Source of the DNA: Benincasa hispida | Lineage: Eukaryota; Streptophyta; Magnoliopsida; Cucurbitales; Cucurbitaceae | Reading direction: 5' to 3' | Length of the DNA: 64,000 nt | Assembly: GCF_009727055.1 (NCBI RefSeq) | Contig: NC_052349.1 | Span: 95,615,223-95,679,222 of the forward strand | In this document: piece after piece, positions 22,636-35,901 of the stretch | Layout: each line of letters starts with the position of its first letter | How positions within the stretch are numbered: position 1 is the first letter of the stretch | The notes under the pieces: generated by a model | The model's database searches: none | Seen by the model: the letters and a program-made list of their open reading frames with translations, nothing else | Told to the model about the DNA's origin: nothing | Made by a program: the position numbers and the translations under genes

Positions 22636-25549
22636 TGTAAAACCCGAACCCTAATTACTTTAAGTAAGAGTAAGTAATGTGATGTCTTCTAATGAACTAA
22701 ATGAAGCCATGTCTTAGGAATGATAGAAGATGGAAGTAAGAAGAAATAAGCTCTTGGGCAGCTAAGTGTAAAAGTAGGACAAAACTCGGCTAGGCTAAGG
22801 AAGGTCATGCTTGATGATGGAATGCATAATAGCATATGGATGAGACCATGCCATCTATTGAGGTGTAGTACTGAAGTAATATTGTAAGTGCAGTTAGCAA
22901 AAGAAAATTTGCTAAATCCTAGCCCTTCATCATCAATAATGGGCAAGATGGCACAAGGAGGGTTCATGTTGGATTTTGGGCATGATATAAGCAAGAAGGT
23001 CAAATTCATTGGGTCAGTTTGAACAAACTACTTAGGCTATTTGTGTAATTCTAGTGGCATTCGAAAGCTCTGTGTGTCTATTTTCTGTGGCTATGCTGCT
23101 GAAGGGAAAACTCGCCAGAATAAGGCCGAAGGGGTAAAATAAAGACAAAGAGTTCGTTTCTCAAATGAATCTAGGCCATCAGTAATGAATTGAAACTCTA
23201 GGATGAATTACGAAGCATTTTGAGCTAAAAATTTGAGATAATATTGTAACTCAGTTATAAACAACTTTGTAGAATGAAACTTTTTAAGATGAGGCCTGGA
23301 AATCGAGCTATATATTTTTGAAATTTGAACTGGAAACTGTTGAACAAACAGGCAGCTGCTTGAATTGGAGCCAATGATGAAGTTTTTAATCTCAGGATAA
23401 AACGACGAGGAATTTCGAGCTGAAATTTTAAGGTAATGTCTCAATTCTAAACAAGTTTGTAGAAGGAAGTTTCTAGAAAAGAGTTCTGGATTTTGAGTTA
23501 TGAATTTTTGAATTTGAAACAGAGAATATGTGCATAAGCAGACAACTGCTTGGGAAGAACAAGCAAATAGCTCACCATAGAGAGCGAGAGCGAGATAAGG
23601 AGCATGAGGATCTCGCTCAGGATGATAATCTCGCTAATTTTGTGCTAAAGATCTTGCTCAAAAAGGAAATCTCGCTAGAAATTTGGGCTGAATCTCGTTG
23701 GTGTAGTGAGTATCGCTAAGTTGAAGTTTTGCTAATGATATGCTTGATCTCGCTCATGAGGATGAATTCACTCATAATGATTATCTCGCAAGCAATGTTG
23801 TTTTGATGAGAAAAGTTCCATTAGTAAACGAACTAGTTGAAGTATTTTGCTAAGAATTCTAAGGAAGTTAACCGGGAATTATGTCCTTTCAGGCTAAGAA
23901 GAGCTAGGAGAGGCGTATAAACCGTTAAGAGCCCCGACGAACTGTGAGTGGCTATGTGATGATTTAATGTTTTAATGATTTAGATACCATGATTTCTTTG
24001 AAGTTATTTCTCATGCTAAGTGTTTATATGAAGTGCCAAGCAACATATGTTTGAAGTTATTTCTCATGCTAAGTAAAGCATGTTTTCCATGGAAATGGAC
24101 ATGATTTAAGTATGTTATCTTGTCCAAATACTTTCAGCATGTTTTAGTAACTCCATTTTCATGATGAACCAGTATGATGATTTGAGCACTAAGCCTTAGT
24201 TTTCAACTAAATGTTTATGACTAGTTATATGACAGATACTGAAGGACGATTTGAGCACTAAGCCTTAGCTTTCAACTAAATGTTTATGACTAGTTATACG
24301 ACGGATACTGAAGGACGATGAGAAGGTATCCTAAGGATACTGAAGGACAATGAGAAGGTATCCTAGTTAAGTACTTAAGGTATGACGGTACTCAGTTATA
24401 GCACGTGCACGTAAGTAATACGACGTCGAGGGATTGAGAAAAGTTATTCTCATTCTAAATTTTATGTGATTCCAAGTAACTTATTTCTATGATTGAAAGC
24501 ATGATCAACGCATGATGTCTACTAATGTATGATTTTTCCAAGTATGTTTTCCATGTCTAATGCATGTTAGTGGTTTTTACAAGCTAGTTCAACATGATTT
24601 AAGCCAACTCATTTTACAAAGTATGAAGCATGCGTTAAGGTTAAAGCCTGTCTCTTATACACATCTAGATGTGTATAAGAGACAGGTTCTGAATGAGAGG
24701 CTGAAGTATGGGTCTCCTAGGCTATATACCAGCAAAGAGAGGCCGAAGTATGGGTCTCTTGGCCGATAACAGACGTTGGGAGCTAAAGCGATGTATACTC
24801 GTTCTCAACTAGGGAATAATGATGTTTAATGGTGTTTAAGAGTAGTTATCAAGGTTTATGTTTAGAGGAAGTTGCTTGAGATGCCCATCGGTATATTTAA
24901 AGAGATCGACGTAGGGGTCTCTCTTAGCCATAATTTAGTATGAAGAGATTAAAGTAGGGATCTCATCTGGCTATGGCTTGGCGTTGGGAATTAGAGCGAT
25001 GAATGTTTATTCTCAACTAAGATTCAGGTTTCAGATACAATGGTTTTAAAGGTTTTAGGTACACATTTGCTTGGCATATTTTAGTTCCAGTATTATGTTT
25101 TCAAGCTTTCAGTTTAAGCATGAGATTTATGTTTTTATTAAGTAACTCACTGGGCTTCTAGCTCATGTTTTCAAATGTTTTCCTTTCAGGTAGTGATCAA
25201 TTCCCAAAAGACTTTTCTGCTGCTGCACTGCCACTCAAAGAAACAAGTTGAAGGAAGCATAATTGAAGACCTGTATTAGTTAGTACACATGTGTCTGTCT
25301 AGTAACTAGTATTCTTGATGGGGCTCACTAAGTTGTAATATTCATGTATGAACAATGCTGCGAAACCCTGTAATGTAAATGTGTTAAGTTTTGAGTTAAT
25401 ATGTTCATATATTGATGATATGTACGTATTCAGGGTTTGAGCAAAATTTAACAAGTTAGATAGGCAGTAAGTGGCAGCAAAAGGGTTGGTAACTGCTGTA
25501 GTCGCCATTCCATCCAAGTTATGAGGGTAATCTGGAGCGGGGTGTGACA
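22636..25549 (+). repeat. 3' LTR of Gypsy D (2.9 kb, assembly-damaged)
   Basis: Collinear with 16565-19660. A short piece (about 24180-24250) is duplicated, and the segment corresponding to about 18528-18806 of the 5' LTR is absent exactly where the mate-pair adapter sits (24648-24685). The CAAGT duplication follows at 25550. Confidence 0.85.
24648..24685. other. Nextera mate-pair junction adapter (artefact)
   Basis: CTGTCTCTTATACACATCT immediately followed by its reverse complement: two head-to-head Tn5 mosaic ends. In translation it gives the known contaminant peptide THLDVYKRQ. It replaces about 280 bp of the LTR. Confidence 0.97.
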
Positions 25550-25554
25550 CAAGT

Positions 25555-26821
25555 CGTTGCTCCCAGCCAGTCATTTCATTTCCCTTTCTTTTCTCATATT
25601 GTATTGTATGACATTTTGGGATTAAGGAATTAACGCAATTTGTTTTTAATGCATTTCTCTGTCTCCTTCGACTCCATCTCCATCTTCCTTACTTAGCATC
25701 TTTACTTTCATTACAACACTTAGTGGGATTGCTTGGGAATCGCATACTTAGTCATGTGGATTAGGGATATGAAGCATGTAGCAAACCACCGAGAGGTGTG
25801 CGTTGCGCGAGTGTGTGAGTAATCTTATTTTCTTAGTGTGACGCTGCTGCAACGCCTGTCTATAGGCTAACGCATTGCTTGTCTATGAGTAAAGTCAGCA
25901 ACAACCAACTGCTCGAGAAGGTAAGTAGTTGGTCGCATTAAGCAATGTATGTATTGTTCACTAGGGATTGTAACAATCTTAGGTCAGCAAAGTTCATGTG
26001 GTTACCTTGTCCTATGAGCACTTCATTCATCATTTAGGCATACTTAGGAGAGTAGTCTAAAACACAAATCTAAGACTCGGAGAGCAGATTGGATCGCATA
26101 GGCAAGAATGGGGAACTTAGAGATAAGCTCTGTTTGCTTCACACAGCATATGCACCCTACAGATTGGATTTGCATGCATCCGGGAAGAAGGATAAGAGGT
26201 TATGCGGCAGTCACGCTCATGCGGCGAAAGCTAGTGAGCTGGTTATAGAGGTCTAGGCAGGCATAGGCTTCTCAACAATATCGCAGATACACCGCATATA
26301 TCCTAGAGTTAGGTTCACGTGTGTGTTGCATGATCGCATGGCTTGCGTTGACTAAGGTTGCCTTGCGGCCACTCTTAAGTATTGCAATGAAAACATCTTC
26401 GCATCTTATCTATTTTCCCATACATTTATTTCATGTCAAGTATTTTCGTATTTCTACCTCTCATACATATTCTCATTGCGTTGTCTATTAGATAGGAGTA
26501 TGAGTAGGATTAACTTAGCAACCTCTCCAACATTCTTTTATTTAACTGTCGCATGCACATTACCGTATACATATAACTACAAGTCCCTGTGTTAGACCTC
26601 GAATTACCTGAGAAACTTGCATTCGCATTATACTTGGCGTGAGCACAAGAAAACTTTTGATAGGACGCATGGTCATCGCATACATTCGTTAACGCATTAT
26701 CATTCCAACACATGACTATTGACGCATGACTATCAACGCATATCTTAAGAACATGCATCGAATATCGTATCCAAGGGATTTTAGTTGTCGAGTAAATTTG
26801 ACTTCTAATTTCTCGTCACCA
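25555..26821 (+). other. Right part of LTR B, no gene
   Basis: Resumption of LTR B after the Gypsy: T-rich stretch, then GCG/GCAT-rich sequence to the CA end at 26821. The minus open frames 26758-26510 and 26907-26716 have no recognisable similarity and run across the LTR/Copia border. Confidence 0.5.
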
Positions 26822-27097
26822 GCAAGCACATAAAGCGGAAGTATCATCTCATCAGAGAGATTGTGCATCGAGGGGACGTGATTGTCACAAAGATAGCTTT
26901 GGAGCACAATGTTGCTGATCTATTTATGAAGGCCCTCAAGGCTACAGTGTTTAAGAGTCACCTGTAGAGTATGGGTCTATGGGATAGACCACGGCTAGAC
27001 TATGGCAAGTAGGAGATCTTGTACTGGGCGTGTTATACCCTAGTTTATCGTTTTATGTACTTGTATTTTCTTATCTTGTACACCGCACTAGCTTTAG
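26822..27097 (+). pseudogene. Copia element C: RNase H end, second half
   Basis: Directly after the LTR B end the frame reads KHIKRKYHLIREIVHRGDVI, then VTKIALEHNVADLFMKALKA, the conserved C-terminus of Copia RNase H and the polyprotein, with a stop after VFKSHL. It joins in frame with 13450-13467, proving the insertion. Confidence 0.9.
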
Positions 27098-27110
27098 GAC
27101 AAGTGGGAGA
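27098..27110 (+). other. Polypurine tract, Copia C
   Basis: GGACAAGTGGGAGAT just before the 3' LTR start. Confidence 0.8.
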
Positions 27111-27111
27111 T

Positions 27112-29062
27112 TGTTAGAGTTAATGTCCTAAATCTCGTAGGATTCTATAGTTTGTAAACCTTGTATGAAAAAACGTGTATGTGATTAATAATATTTGATA
27201 TTTTATTCACTTCGTCTATGAAATATATGATATTTTAGTTGCATTAATCACAAACCAATAAACTAACATCCAAGTTTATCATTGTAACTTAAACATCTAT
27301 GTGGAGACATACAGGTAGATCATGTTTAAGTGATAACCTAAATGGACTGTAGTATATGGATAAGCTTGGGTACCTTATCCTAGTAACATTACGAGTATGG
27401 CCCACTTTGTAGATGTTACAAATGTTGTAAAGTGCTTCAAATGATCTGATCCTGGTCATTCATGTATTAGATATACGAGCGGGATATTCTATACAAAAGA
27501 GTTTGTATAAGACCGGACCACGAAATGTTTAGTCTCATTATATACCACCGTTCATAATAGAGACTTTCATTTTACTAGAATGACCATAGGTAACATGACC
27601 TTAATCCTGAGTGAGTTGTGAACTTCTGCCTATGAAGGTAGTCCTTTGATTTGTATGGATGAGAATGGCCAGATCGCTGACTCAACAAGCCTACCATTAT
27701 GGGGATTCGTTTGATTGAGGAACTAGGAACTCAGCTACACAAGATGAAATTCACTCCTTCCCTGAAGCAAGGGTAAGTAGATAAATTGTTCCCTTAAGGG
27801 TTGATTCCGGATCTTGAACAATATGGCACCACACTATATCCTGACCCAAGAGGAGTTTAGTCATAGTGGGACTATGATTTATTGTTCATTAGATGGATCA
27901 GTGATACTTAAGAAGTTAGATGTAACTACAGGGGCAAAATGGTATTTTGGCACAACTATACATATGAGCAATTTATGAAGGGTTATCGTACTGTTGATTG
28001 GTTATATCCAATGGACACATAAATATATATGTAGTGCAAATAGTGCAGCTGTCGGTCTTTATGGAGTGTCCGACAGTTAATAGATGGTGGATAATGTAAT
28101 TAAAAAGTTTAATTAATTATTCACGTACTCCCCTTGGTAGCTCAAAAAGATTTAGTTGAAAATCAGTTTTTGGGTTAATTTGAATTATTCAAATTAATAA
28201 GAGGGAATTTAATTATATGATATAATTAAATTGATTCAATTATATGTGATATAATTGATATAATGTATTTGATACATTATAGTTTAACTGGAGGAATAAA
28301 TATTTGAATGTGATTCAAATATATTTTCTATGAATGAGATTCATAGTTGTTAAATTTAATATAAATATGATTTATATTAAATGTCATAAATAGAGAAAAA
28401 GAACTATAGTTTAAATTGTATATGATGCAATATTAAAACTATTGGTTATAAATATAATATGATAAGTTGGTTATCATATTTATTTATATTATTTATTATT
28501 TTGAATAATATTTCCTTTTTTCTCTTTAACCACCTTAGTGGGTGGTTAAGTGGTTTTTTTATGGTGAAAGGAATAAAAAGAAAACAGTTTTCTTCTTCTT
28601 CCTACGTAATCTACACGATTAACAAAGACTATACGATAGACTCTTTGTCTACATGACTGAGAAGATTTTGTTGTATGATAGTTCTTCTTCAATCGTCTTC
28701 CTCCGCCAAACTCACAAACTCCCTCCTAACAAAAATAATCAGAGCCCACCACTCTTGGATTCTCACCCTGAGAATACCGAGGATACCAAGTGGTAGTGTC
28801 TTCAACCTTTTGGTTCGTGATTTTCTTGAAGAGAGTCTTCAAGATCTTGTTGTTGTTTGTTCGAGGTTCGTGATAGTTCGAGGGATTTATGCGAAGAAGT
28901 GTTTTTCAAAGGTATAATCACTCGATCCCTATTTCTAGTTTGCTGTATTTTTTGTTAAAATGTATAATCTGTTGGTGTTTACTGTAAATTTATGTTTTCA
29001 ATCAAAATTGAATTTGGACGATCCGCTTCCACTCATGGATCTCTTTTAAACAAGATCCTTCA
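27112..29062 (+). repeat. 3' LTR of Copia C (1.95 kb)
   Basis: TGTTAGAG.. to ..GATCCTTCA. Same family and length class as the solo LTRs at 51219-53458 and 62023-63963 (shared segments such as the GACCGGACCACGA block and the GTCCGACAGTTAA block). Small open frames at 28459-28917 are LTR sequence. Confidence 0.85.
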
Positions 29063-29543
29063 CCATGGACCTTGCCCCTTGGCCCAACTAATTGAATTTG
29101 GGCTTTATTTGACATTTGGGTCAAATTAAACCTATTTTTGGACTCAATTGAAATTTAGCCCAAAAAATGATATCAAATTAGATCAAATTATTTGATTCAA
29201 TCCAACGATCATAACAATAACATGTGGCATCCTCGGAATTCGCTAATTTATGTCTTCAATTTCAATTCAGGACACATATTAATTTTCTAATTAGTCCTAA
29301 TTTAGATTATTTGTAAATTCTTCATTAATTTGGTAAATGACGTGGCAATTTGTGATTGGTTCAAAATTTCTCATTCAACAACCTTATTTCACTATACACC
29401 AATTCATATTGGAAGATATTGATGCTTATGTTTATTTTTCTTTCTTGGCTCAAAAATGGTTTTTAAAATGTTTTTTTTATTTGTTCATTATACCAATCAT
29501 TCGGGAGATTATTGGAAATGACTTGGGCTTTTGGCCTATAGCA

Positions 29544-29586
<43 letters not shown>

Positions 29587-30190
29587 CATTTTGAAGGAAT
29601 AGTAGTTGTCCCAAATTGGAATATTTTGATTTGCTAAAGAGGTTTACATACAAAGACTTGCATGGGAGTTTCCAAATTGTGGTTGCGATGGAAATAGAAA
29701 CTTTCCCCACGCGCACTCACCATCACAGCCATTCGTTCAAATGGGTAGGTTCGAGTAACCACGTGAAAAAAAAAAAAAAAAAAAAATTTACTACCTTTTT
29801 ATTTAAAATATTATCATTTTATTAAATGTTTTCATTTATTTGGGTCTATTATCTTTAGGATCTAAATTAGTACACACCTAAACATTTTCCAGACGTTTTT
29901 TCTTCTTTAGATCTATGTGTTTCTTCTCTACTTCATATAATGAATGGTTTTTTTTCCAAATCTTCTCCCATCTTCTCATTTGTCCATTTTGAGCAGAAAC
30001 AACTTTCTTGATTTTATTCCTTCGACAAATGGACATCTGAGATTGGAGTCTTTGTTGACTGACGGTTGTAATTTAGCATTATGATCATGTTAATTTTTAT
30101 TTTCAAGACAATGGATCTACCACGCGAAAACAACGATTGCATTTAGAATTACACATGATAGTAACAAGTACACGCATTGGTAGCAGCGTA
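29063..30190. other. No gene seen; poly-A tracts
   Basis: AT-rich DNA with A runs at about 29549-29585 and 29766-29786. Open frames here are artefacts of these runs. Confidence 0.6.
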
Positions 30191-31330
30191 CTCAATAGTG
30201 AGGGATGTTGGGAGCGTGCAACACTAGATAGATACACTGTTGTCACAAGTGCGTGTCAGGCATCGAGCAGCAAGGAAAGCATACACATGAATTGCACAGG
30301 AGGTGCAGCCTTGGCGCCCATCTAGCACAAACAATCAGACAAGATACTTTGGTGCGAGTAGGAGCTTGGTCTAGAGTGAGTAAAAGTTTAGCCCAACAAT
30401 CTTGGAGCTAGCTTACTCAGGTGGATGACACATAGCACATATGTTTTTAGAGACACTTAAGAATAGAAAATTATTGTTAAGTGTACTTGTCTATTACATG
30501 TTGACTAGAATCTAAAGTGGTGTGCAACATGGGTGACTGGCTAGCAATTTTGATGGAATGATTGGTGGTTACTCTTGATTAAGAGAGGTTACCTCTAACA
30601 TGGGTAGTTAGCAACATTATGGAAGGTTATTCCAAGATCACGGGTGGTTACTTGGGAAAAGGTAGTTGTTCAAGTAGTGGGAGAGTGAAATAATGCTTGG
30701 AATGTGGATAGTTACTCTTCAATGTGTCATGATCGTGGGTAGTTTCCTAAAAGTTAGGGTAGTTACTTGATCATGGAGAGTGGGCTCCTAACTGTAAAAA
30801 AAGTGGGTGGTTAGCCAGGCGGTTGAAATTTTACTCCCAACCACCTCTCATCCACTCCTAAAAAAGGATAAGGAATGACCAAAGTGGTTGAATATTTTGT
30901 AAGAGAATTTGTATTTCCCTTCACTCTTTTAAGCTATAAGAGAGTTGTAGTGTGTGGCTATTTCGTGTATTACTTTATTAATAAAGTTGTTATAGGCAAC
31001 TCTGTCACCATGCTTGCGTTTCTCTTCTTCTTATCTTACTTATTTATGGGTGTGTGGATCAAGTTCAAAATGCCATTTTGTGAGTGGTAACTAAGGGAAA
31101 CCTCCTGAAGTCATGCGAATTAAGGGTGAAAATTTCATTATCAAATTCTACCCTATGACAGAGGCCTCATGGGACAGGTTTGAAAACTGAACCACGTTAA
31201 AAATGTTGTATGCGTAAGACAAATTGTATTGTGTACTAATCTCACACAATCATAATAGAAAAAGAAAATAACAATAATAGATAATATTATCGTTCCAACA
31301 AGATTAATTAAATAATTAAGTCTTTTTGAT
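30190..31330 (+). repeat. LTR-like 5' remnant of another Copia
   Basis: Ends shortly before a perfect primer-binding site (31331). Contains degenerate GGGTAGTTAC-type repeats (30530-30780) and an AATAAAG polyadenylation-like signal near 30980. Start and end are uncertain; a CA end may be at 31290. Confidence 0.4.
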
Positions 31331-31342
31331 TGGTATCAGAGC
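31331..31342 (+). other. Primer-binding site, initiator tRNA-Met type
   Basis: TGGTATCAGAGC. Followed at 31399 by an ATG and MSISEYFFNYLNAPLMNGN, which looks like the start of a Copia gag; it breaks after about 20 codons. Confidence 0.75.
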
Positions 31343-32291
31343 AATGTCCTTATTTCTTTAGTGAGATTTTGAAATGTTATATAATTTTCCACTTTAACTA
31401 TGTCTATTTCTGAATATTTTTTTAATTATCTGAATGCTCCATTAATGAATGGGAACCGTTAGTTATCCAAAGTTTATTAAAGCAATATGGATGGAAAAGT
31501 TTGGTCATTCAATCTTGGTGGCTAGACATATCTCACCCTCATCATTGGGCCGATCTCAACCTAAAAATTGAAGACTCAAGCTTGACCAAACCCAAGCCTA
31601 AGGACCCAAAGTATTATTAGGCTGACCCAACCTTCAATAACCAAGCCCATGGCCCAATCCTTGTACTTGGCTCTTTGGATCAAAGTATGGGTAGAGCTTC
31701 AGTTGGCCTTGGCCTAGCCCATTGAATATTAATTTAATTATTTATAAATATATGTTTATATTTTGAATTTTTGTAGGAAATTTTATTAAAATTGTATTTT
31801 TATTTAATGATTTTGTATTTTAATTTTATTAAAATTTTATTTTTATTTAATGATTTTGTATTTTTATTACTTGTTATGGATAATATTATTGATATTATAA
31901 AGCTTTCTTTAGTGTTTAATTGAGTTACAAAAATTTATTAATTTTTGACCATTTAAAACAACGTAGGTTAACTAACAACCATATCTAAATATATTTGAAA
32001 GAGAATTTTAAAAAAAATTACTTATTTAATATATAACATATGAATGACTACTATACAACATATATATTTGGATTGTTCCAATGATAAATCCATTGGGTCG
32101 CCACCACGGATGATTCAAATATGACCCAAACGAATCAGCCTAATTATCAAAATTGTGTTCCATATCCAAACCAATAAATAAATAGGTTAGATTGGGTCGA
32201 GCGGTCAAATGTTGATTTTGCTTGAATCAAGCTTCCCTTGGGCTTCAATCTATTGATAAAGCTGAGACATATCCCACAAAGAAAAAAAAAG

Positions 32292-32535
32292 AACAATTAA
32301 TCTTCAAACTTCTAATTGTAAAGATTGTATCTTCATACTTATACAACAATTGGACTCTCAAAATTACAATAGTGATAGAAATTTGACACCCAAATGATAA
32401 AAATTGAACCCCAAATTTATACAATTGTTACGATTTCTACAATTATGTAAGTTTTAGGATCCAATTTCAATACTTATAAGTTGTAGGACTCAATTTTTAC
32501 AATTGAAAGTTTGAGGGTATAATTGTAATTACAAC
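32292..32535. repeat. MITE-like inverted repeat
   Basis: Left arm (32292-32345, CTTCAAACTTCTAATTGTAA) pairs with the reverse complement of the right arm (32480-32530, TTACAATTGAAAGTTTGAGG) with a few mismatches; about 130 bp lies between. Typical of small non-autonomous DNA transposons; family not identified. Confidence 0.5.
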
Positions 32536-33034
32536 TATATTTTAGAGTGGTTTTTTGTAATTTACCCAAAAAAAATATGTTATTTTGAATGAGTTGGAAT
32601 GGACGACTAAGGAAGATAAATCAAATTCGAACAATGAAGTGATTAATGCTATTTTTAGTAGTGTTGCTAATCATATTTAAACTGATTTCGACATGTGAAT
32701 CATAAATAATAGGCTTTGACAAATATCCTTTTTAAGCGGCCCTTTGTTTCTTTAGAAAGGATTAGTTGGATAATGAATAAAATAAGTTCTTAATATTAGG
32801 TCCGTAGTTCGAATCTTTTAATTTTATAAAGACAGTAAAAAAATAAGTTCAATTCAAGATATAAAACATGAAATAGTGAAAAAAAATGTATGAATACACT
32901 TGATACATTTGATAATCAGATATATTTGATATACTTGAACTAAATTGATATACTTAGAATTTTAAAAAACAAAACAAACAAAAAAAAATAGACTTCAGCT
33001 TCTTGTTCTTTCAAAGCAGTAGACCACTCTCCTT

Positions 33035-33345
33035 CCACAACATCTCTCTTCAAACAACTAGCACAGTTCCAATCCATCTGTCGACACCCACTACTCCACC
33101 TATTTTTCGTTTACCACCGTCAACCGCCGCACGTTCGGTCACCGATCGTCGGTTGTTGGTCGCCTCTCTCTATCTTTCTTTTCCCCCAACATCTCTCTTT
33201 CACCAACTTTAATCCATTTGTCGTCGACCACTACTCCATCTCCTCGTCGTTTACCACCGACGACCATCGCACATTCGGTCACCAATCGTTGGTTGCCATT
33301 TTCCTCTCTCTATCTTCTTTTTCTCTCTATCAGTTAATTTTTTAG
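33035..33345. repeat. Tandem duplication, about 140-bp unit
   Basis: Two imperfect copies: AATCCATCTGTCG (33071) against AATCCATTTGTCG (33211), CGTTTACCACCG in both, and TTCGGTCACC(G/A)ATCGT in both. It is C/T-rich and GC-richer than its surroundings. Confidence 0.75.
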
Positions 33346-35901
33346 GGCAAATATGTAATAAAAAATAATTAGAAATTCAAATTTGATGTTTTTGTCATAT
33401 TTGCAAATATCGAACATGCGTGATACACTTACAAAATAAAATATTCAAATTGCTACACACTGCAATTTTCCTTTTAGAAATATAGATTATCGAAATCTTT
33501 TGATGCTTGAAGTTATAGATGTCTGACATCCTTAGATAACCATTTTGTTTTGTAGAATTATTTTTTAAGATATTTGGGAATACTTGGATAATTATGTTAA
33601 TTTTATAGGATTTTACTTGAAAATGTCTTAAATTTACATAATGTTATAAGAATGCCCTTACGACTATTTATTAATTTAATATAATTTGAACTTGTATAAC
33701 ATATTTGTTTCTATTAATTTGATTTTTTTAAAATTAATATAGTTTTTATTTTATTTTATTTATTACTTTTCTCAGCAAGGGATATCAAGTGAAATAAATA
33801 TTTTTAATATTTAATATTTTTATAAAATAAATATTAATTTAAATTTAAATTTTTATATTATTTTAGAAAAATAAAAACAACTACCATATAACCAAAAGAA
33901 AGTGAAATACAATGATTTTTATTTTTATTATAAAAAAAAAAAAGAATTATATACATATATATGAAAGGGTAAAATACATTTTTGGTCATGAGATTTGGAG
34001 TGAGTTCAATTTGGTCCCTACAATTTCAAAAAATACATTTTAGTCCCCGCAACTTGAAAAATAATTTTAAATGGTCCCTGACTTAATTTAACCATCAGTT
34101 GACTAATGAAAATTTGACGTAGTAGGTTGAAATGACTTATCATAAATGAGGTGGATACTTTTACTAATTATATATATATATATAGATATATATATATATT
34201 AATGTTACATGACTTTTTTTTTCTAATTATTATGTCCCTAAGGTTTGGAGTGGATGAGCTGGTTGTTGGGCTTTGTATCATATGGCCCATGAGTCATTTA
34301 CGTTGACTTATACTTGACTACTTATCACTTATTGTTTATTTTCTTTCCTTCATATGAATAAACTTCCATTCAAAATTATTTAAAAAACAAATGGATAAAT
34401 TTGATGCTTCTATGTTCTTGTCCCTCTCCTTTTTAAATTAATTTGTAAATTTTCAAAATATAAGTTAAAATTGAGTTCTAAATCTTAATTCAATATATAA
34501 AAATAATTAAATAAAATTTTTACATAATAATATTTTACTTATTTTTAAAACAAAAATATTAATACATCCGAGTAATCCGAACCAATTCAACTCAAAACTT
34601 CATGGTTGGATTGTGTTCATTATTTGATAAGAGTTGTTTATGTTGAAAAAACTTACCACCCGAATACTTGAGTTGGGTCTAAAAGTACTTCAATCCAACC
34701 CAAACCAACTCAACCCACGAGTACATGAGCTCACAAAAAGATATTGTTAGAAAGTGAATTTAGATAAGCCAACATAGATATAAGTCAGTGTATCATCAAT
34801 ACTTCAAAGTTTGAGATTTGATCCCCATTACTCACATATTGTAAAATAATAATATTAATAATAATAAATTATATTTAGATTAATGAGAAAATGAATCAAT
34901 TTAATATTTTATCATTTAGAATAATATCTAATGACAAGTCTTCAAAATTAAGTTTAAAAGCACGAAGATTTCACATATATTATACGTGTTTCCAACTAGC
35001 AATTTAGCTTTGAGTTATAATCTTTATATGTGATATTTAGGGTACCGTTGTTTTTCTACCTTGTACTTATATCCATATGTTATTAAAAATTCATGGAAGT
35101 ACAAAAAAATATTCTAAATCAATTAAGTTTCTAGATCCTTGATTAAATCGAATGAAATAATCACTCGAGAGAAACAGACATGAATGCATGTGAGTCAACT
35201 ATAGTAAAGATATTTTATTATCTAAATAAAGATAACGATAAAAATAAGGTAAAATATGATGGAAAGAGTTTGAATCAAAGTTGTTAAGCACAACTTCCTA
35301 ACCCTAATAAAATAATAAACTAATGGAAATAAATAGTACAAAATTTGTACTTATTTGGAATAAATTGAGAGTAGTAATTCCCAATTAACTCGTAGTCTTC
35401 CCTTGACTCATTAGAATTAGCGACAACCATAGGGCCCAGCAGGAATTAACCTATAAATCATAATCCCATAAAAATTAATTAATGCATTTTAATTGCTGAT
35501 TAATGTGGTGGTCAAGCTCTTTAATCACAAACAAAATGCAACATCTTAACTTACATGCATAAAACGTTAAAAGCACCAAAAAAAAATAACTCTTCAAGAC
35601 TTTTGTCAAAAGTTTCGTTTTTTAACCCTTGAAATTTGAATATATTCAAAATAACTCTTCTTTTGTCATTAAACTTATGGATGAAAAAATTTGTGTATGT
35701 ATATGTGTTGCTTTGAATAAATAAATTTAAATACTTTAAGTTTAGGTGTGTGAACTCTAGTCAAATTTTCTTTTGTATTGTCTTGTTTGTAAGTCGTACA
35801 AAAGTTTAGAGAACATTCTTGTAATTGGAATCGAAGAGAAAATTTTGTGTGATGGTAATAATTTTTCACATAACGGATTTTTTATTTTTGGTGGATCATA
35901 A

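Larger units (their letters stand above)
16565..25549 (+). mobile_element. Gypsy element D with both LTRs (decayed interior)
   Basis: Two long direct repeats starting TGTAAAAC(T/C)CGAACCCTAA (16565 and 22636) and ending GGTGTGACA (19660 and 25549), flanked by the perfect 5-bp duplication CAAGT (16560-16564 and 25550-25554). Order LTR, PBS, gag, protease/RT edge, RNase H, integrase, polypurine tract, LTR: a Ty3/Gypsy arrangement, probably the Tekay/Del chromovirus group. The interior is only 3 kb with RT largely missing, so it cannot move on its own. The right LTR is shortened by an adapter artefact at 24648. Confidence 0.9.
13468..26821 (+). mobile_element. LTR B (Gypsy-type, probably solo), interrupted by organellar DNA and a Gypsy
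   Basis: Begins TGATGAC at 13468 and ends ..CGTCACCA at 26821, splitting the Copia C RNase H between adjacent codons. Removing the nested Gypsy (16565-25554) and about 2.3 kb of organelle-like DNA leaves about 2.1 kb, without coding potential: a TATA box (CTATAAATAG, 14070) about 600 bases in, and GCAT/GCG-rich sequence at both ends (13600-13900 and 25800-26780). The start has the same hairpin as the element at 60064-60097, so both belong to one LTR family. Confidence 0.65.
31480..35900. other. AT-rich intergenic DNA, no gene seen
   Basis: Contains a MITE-like inverted repeat, a tandem duplication (listed separately), an AT microsatellite at 34170-34199 and a TE-like stretch at 33966-34150 (GGTAAAATACATTTTTGGTC and similar text, common in dispersed plant repeats). 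No open frame with recognisable similarity. Confidence 0.5.

Noticed and set aside
24560..24769. Open frame containing SYTHLDVYKRQ
   Set aside because: Adapter-derived translation, a known contaminant peptide.
29477..29825. Three frames ending or starting in poly-Lys or poly-Phe
   Set aside because: Products of poly-A tracts.
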